Shown here piece by piece: positions 13,087-15,029 of a stretch of DNA of 15,029 nucleotides. Below the pieces are notes generated by a model, which was not told where the DNA came from, searched no databases, and worked only from the letters and a program-made list of their open reading frames with translations. Made by a program: the position numbers and the translations under genes. Source of the DNA: DASZZV01 sp035544835 (GTDB lineage: Bacteria > Acidobacteriota > Thermoanaerobaculia > Gp7-AA8). The DNA is taken from the NCBI GenBank assembly GCA_035544835.1, contig DASZZV010000264.1:1-15029 (forward strand). Direction: 5' to 3'. Every line of letters starts with the position of its first letter. Positions within the stretch are counted from its first letter, which is position 1.

Positions 13087-15029
13087 ATGACTCGGCGTAA
13101 TGAAAGCCAGTCGCCTTCCCTGGTTCGATTTCTCACGAGCGGATTGCTGTGGGCGGGCGCATTTGGATATGCGTCATCGCTTTTTCTCGTTCTGCAGAAA
13201 TCGCTTCGTTTCCTTCCCGCCACCCGGCCCATCGCAATCGGCCTGGTCACCATTCAACGCGACTCGAAGATCCGCGATTACGTCACCGCCGCGATCTTCT
13301 ACCTCATCGTGTCGATTGGCACCGTCGCTCTTCGCGTCGCCTTCCAGCGCTCTCTGGAGAAACAGGGAAGCACCGATCGAAGGTTGCTGCGCGCGCTTCT
13401 GTTCAGCGTCCCCCTGATCGCTGCGCCTCTTCTCTACCTCACCACTCGCAAGGAGATGTGGGCGCTTGGGTTGCCGCTGGCACTATCGTTCGGCTCCCTG
13501 GCCCTGCTCAGAGAATGGGAGCGCCAGCGATGGATCGGATCGCTGTTCGGTCCCGACTCCACTCCTTTTCATCTTCTCGTTGCCGTCGAGTCGCTCTCCT
13601 GGATTCTGTTTCGTTACCTGGTCACGGGAAAGCGCATCGCCCACATTCCGACGCTGGTACTGGAGACGCTGTTGATCGCCTTCTTCATGGCGCTGTTCTG
13701 GTCGATGATCGTCTTCATATCGCTGCTTCTTTCCGTCACCGGGTCAGCCCCTCTGCAGCGGCGATTCGGCGAGGTTGCGGTCGCCGCCTCTCCGGTCATC
13801 CTTCTGGCGCCGCTCGGCCTTTCCCTTCTACCGACAGGGGTAATGCTCGGGCCGATTTTCGCCACCTGCATCATCGCCGGCCTCATCCTCACACGCCGAA
13901 ATCTCGAACCTGCACCGCATTTCTGGCGGCGCGTGCTCCGCTACGCGGCCGTGCCGCTGCTTCTCTTTGTCTTTTCCTACGCCTCGGCCGGTGAGCTCTC
14001 GCACTGGGTCGACCTCTTCCATCGGGGGGAGAGTCTTGGGCCAGCCTCCGATTATCTCCGCGGCCGTGCGCCCTATCGTGACGTCTTCGCCCTCCATGGA
14101 ATGCTCGAGGATGGACTGCTCGATGCCGGACTGATGTCGATCTTCGGACGGACCGCTGACGTCGCCACGGCCCGGATCGCCCTGCTCTCTTCGCTGATGC
14201 TGCCGGCGGTCTGGCTCCTCACGATTCGCCTGTTCGGCTCCGAGCTACTCGCGGCCGTCGGCGTTCTCCTCTCCATGGTGACGTCGGTCGATAACCAGCG
14301 CGCCGTTCCAGAGATCCTCACCGTGTTGCTTCTCGTCCTCGCCTTTCAGCTCCGCCGCCGAAGCCTGCTCGTCATGAGCGGCGCGATGGCAGGAGTTACC
14401 CTCTTTTTCAGCTTTGACATTGGACTCTACTCCCTCGTCGCGGGACTCCTGGCGACCATCCTGGCAGAGCTCACCCTTCACAAAGTGGAGCGATCCTCGA
14501 CACGACCCTTCTCCTTCGTCCTCGGTGCTCTTCTCGGCAGCCTCCCCTTTCTCATCTATCTCGCTACGCGCGGCGTGCTTGGTGACTTCGCGCGCGATTC
14601 CTTCGTCACGATTCCGACCGTCATCGATGCTGCCTGGTCGGTTCCCTTTCCTGACCTGAGCTCGACCTTTCGATACAACCTGACGCTCCATTCGCTCTCC
14701 GATTTCTTTCTGGGAGAGAAAATCCGCTTTGTCCTCAATCCCCTCGTCCTGTCGCTGGCGCTCGTCTATTGCCTCGCCACTCTCAAGCGCCGGCAACTCG
14801 ACATTTCTCTCGCCGCGGTCGTTCTCTTTGCTCTCATCACGCAGCGCAGTGCGCTTGGTCGCGCCGATTATCCGCATCAATACTTCTCGGCGTTCCTGCT
14901 GGCTCCTATCATGGTCGCTCTCTCCGTCGCTCTGGTTCGGCGATGCCGCGCCTCCAGTATCGAGCCACTGGCACGCCCCTTCCTCACATCGGGTGCGCTC
15001 CTGCTCCTGATCCCACCGGCGGCCATCGT
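13087..15029 (+). CDS. Large polytopic membrane protein, GT-C glycosyltransferase-like (3' end outside window)
   Basis: An uninterrupted frame of 647 codons from ATG 13087 to the window end; the stop lies outside. The protein is strongly hydrophobic, with at least a dozen likely transmembrane segments. The first 300 residues contain an array of helices (for example YVTAAIFYLIVSIGTVALRV and TLLIAFFMALFWSMIVFISL) that I cannot assign. From about residue 301 a pattern typical of lipid-linked-sugar glycosyltransferases of the GT-C fold appears: an acidic loop with LRGRAPYRDVFALHG (about 324-338), then LLDAGLMSIFGR and AR; later RADYPHQYFSAFLLAPIM. Such enzymes transfer sugars at the inner membrane from polyprenyl carriers. 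No clear ribosome binding site precedes ATG 13087, so the start is the least sure part. Acceptor unknown. Confidence 0.82.
   Translation, partial: MTRRNESQSPSLVRFLTSGLLWAGAFGYASSLFLVLQKSLRFLPATRPIAIGLVTIQRDSKIRDYVTAAIFYLIVSIGTVALRVAFQRSLEKQGSTDRRLLRALLFSVPLIAAPLLYLTTRKEMWALGLPLALSFGSLALLREWERQRWIGSLFGPDSTPFHLLVAVESLSWILFRYLVTGKRIAHIPTLVLETLLIAFFMALFWSMIVFISLLLSVTGSAPLQRRFGEVAVAASPVILLAPLGLSLLPTGVMLGPIFATCIIAGLILTRRNLEPAPHFWRRVLRYAAVPLLLFVFSYASAGELSHWVDLFHRGESLGPASDYLRGRAPYRDVFALHGMLEDGLLDAGLMSIFGRTADVATARIALLSSLMLPAVWLLTIRLFGSELLAAVGVLLSMVTSVDNQRAVPEILTVLLLVLAFQLRRRSLLVMSGAMAGVTLFFSFDIGLYSLVAGLLATILAELTLHKVERSSTRPFSFVLGALLGSLPFLIYLATRGVLGDFARDSFVTIPTVIDAAWSVPFPDLSSTFRYNLTLHSLSDFFLGEKIRFVLNPLVLSLALVYCLATLKRRQLDISLAAVVLFALITQRSALGRADYPHQYFSAFLLAPIMVALSVALVRRCRASSIEPLARPFLTSGALLLLIPPAAI

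Noticed and set aside
12771..13100. Small overlapping frames over the 28-bp inverted repeat encoding GRPR-like peptides
   Set aside because: The Arg/Pro/Gly-rich peptides arise directly from the GGCCGCC repeat in several frames on both strands, with no ribosome binding site.
13149..13994. 281-residue plus-strand frame in the membrane protein region
   Set aside because: It is Arg/His/Ser-rich nonsense in another frame. The frame from 13087 runs without a stop to the window end and gives convincing membrane helices.
14245..14880. Highly charged 211-residue minus-strand frame near the window end
   Set aside because: Its Glu/Lys/Arg-rich composition is the expected antisense image of the hydrophobic membrane protein on the plus strand.
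1..15029. CRISPR array, tRNA or rRNA genes, integrase or transposase
   Set aside because: I looked on both strands and saw no regularly spaced direct repeats, no cloverleaf-like sequence with a CCA end, no rRNA signature and no recombinase motif.

Overview
The window is about 60% G+C and densely coded on both strands. It reads as the chromosome of a free-living, Gram-negative-like bacterium: there is a lipoprotein signal, a cleavable signal peptide and housekeeping genes, but no phage, integrase, transposase or CRISPR signature. The lineage cannot be fixed from the sequence. The gene mix and the GC-rich and AGCT-rich palindromic intergenic repeats would fit Acidobacteriota or a similar soil or sediment phylum, but this is a guess.

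Layout. (1) 1-2879, plus strand: the 3' part of a glucosamine-6-phosphate deaminase (nagB), a membrane-anchored endonuclease/exonuclease/phosphatase-fold protein, and a cardiolipin synthase-type phospholipase D. The last two form a tight pair like ybhP-clsB of E. coli. (2) 3003-5590, minus strand: a GNAT acetyltransferase, a possible small TTG-started ORF, and an exported cyclophilin-type prolyl isomerase with C-terminal Sel1 repeats. The three lie almost end to end. (3) 5791-6009, plus strand: a cold-shock protein with a strong ribosome binding site. (4) 6027-9041, minus strand: an alpha/beta hydrolase, argS, and a 57-residue two-helix membrane protein whose start lies inside a perfect 12-bp inverted repeat. 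(5) 9131-12467, plus strand: an ATP-grasp ligase, a GCS2-type carboxylate-amine ligase and a class I glutamine amidotransferase-like protein, divergent from the hydrolase. (6) 12658-15029, plus strand: a short lipoprotein, a perfect 28-bp inverted-repeat element, and the first 647 codons of a large polytopic membrane protein resembling GT-C glycosyltransferases, cut by the window end.

The most interesting unit is 8331-12467: hydrolase, two ATP-dependent amide-bond-forming enzymes and a cysteine-triad amidotransferase-like enzyme. Together they look like a small pathway that makes and trims an amide- or peptide-containing metabolite, or a peptide tag. Each family is recognisable, but substrates and product cannot be deduced here. 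Secondary points of interest are the dispersed-looking palindromes at 2930-2984, 11339-11370 and 12894-13005, the controlled-looking start of the small membrane protein, and the unusual domain combination of the cyclophilin.
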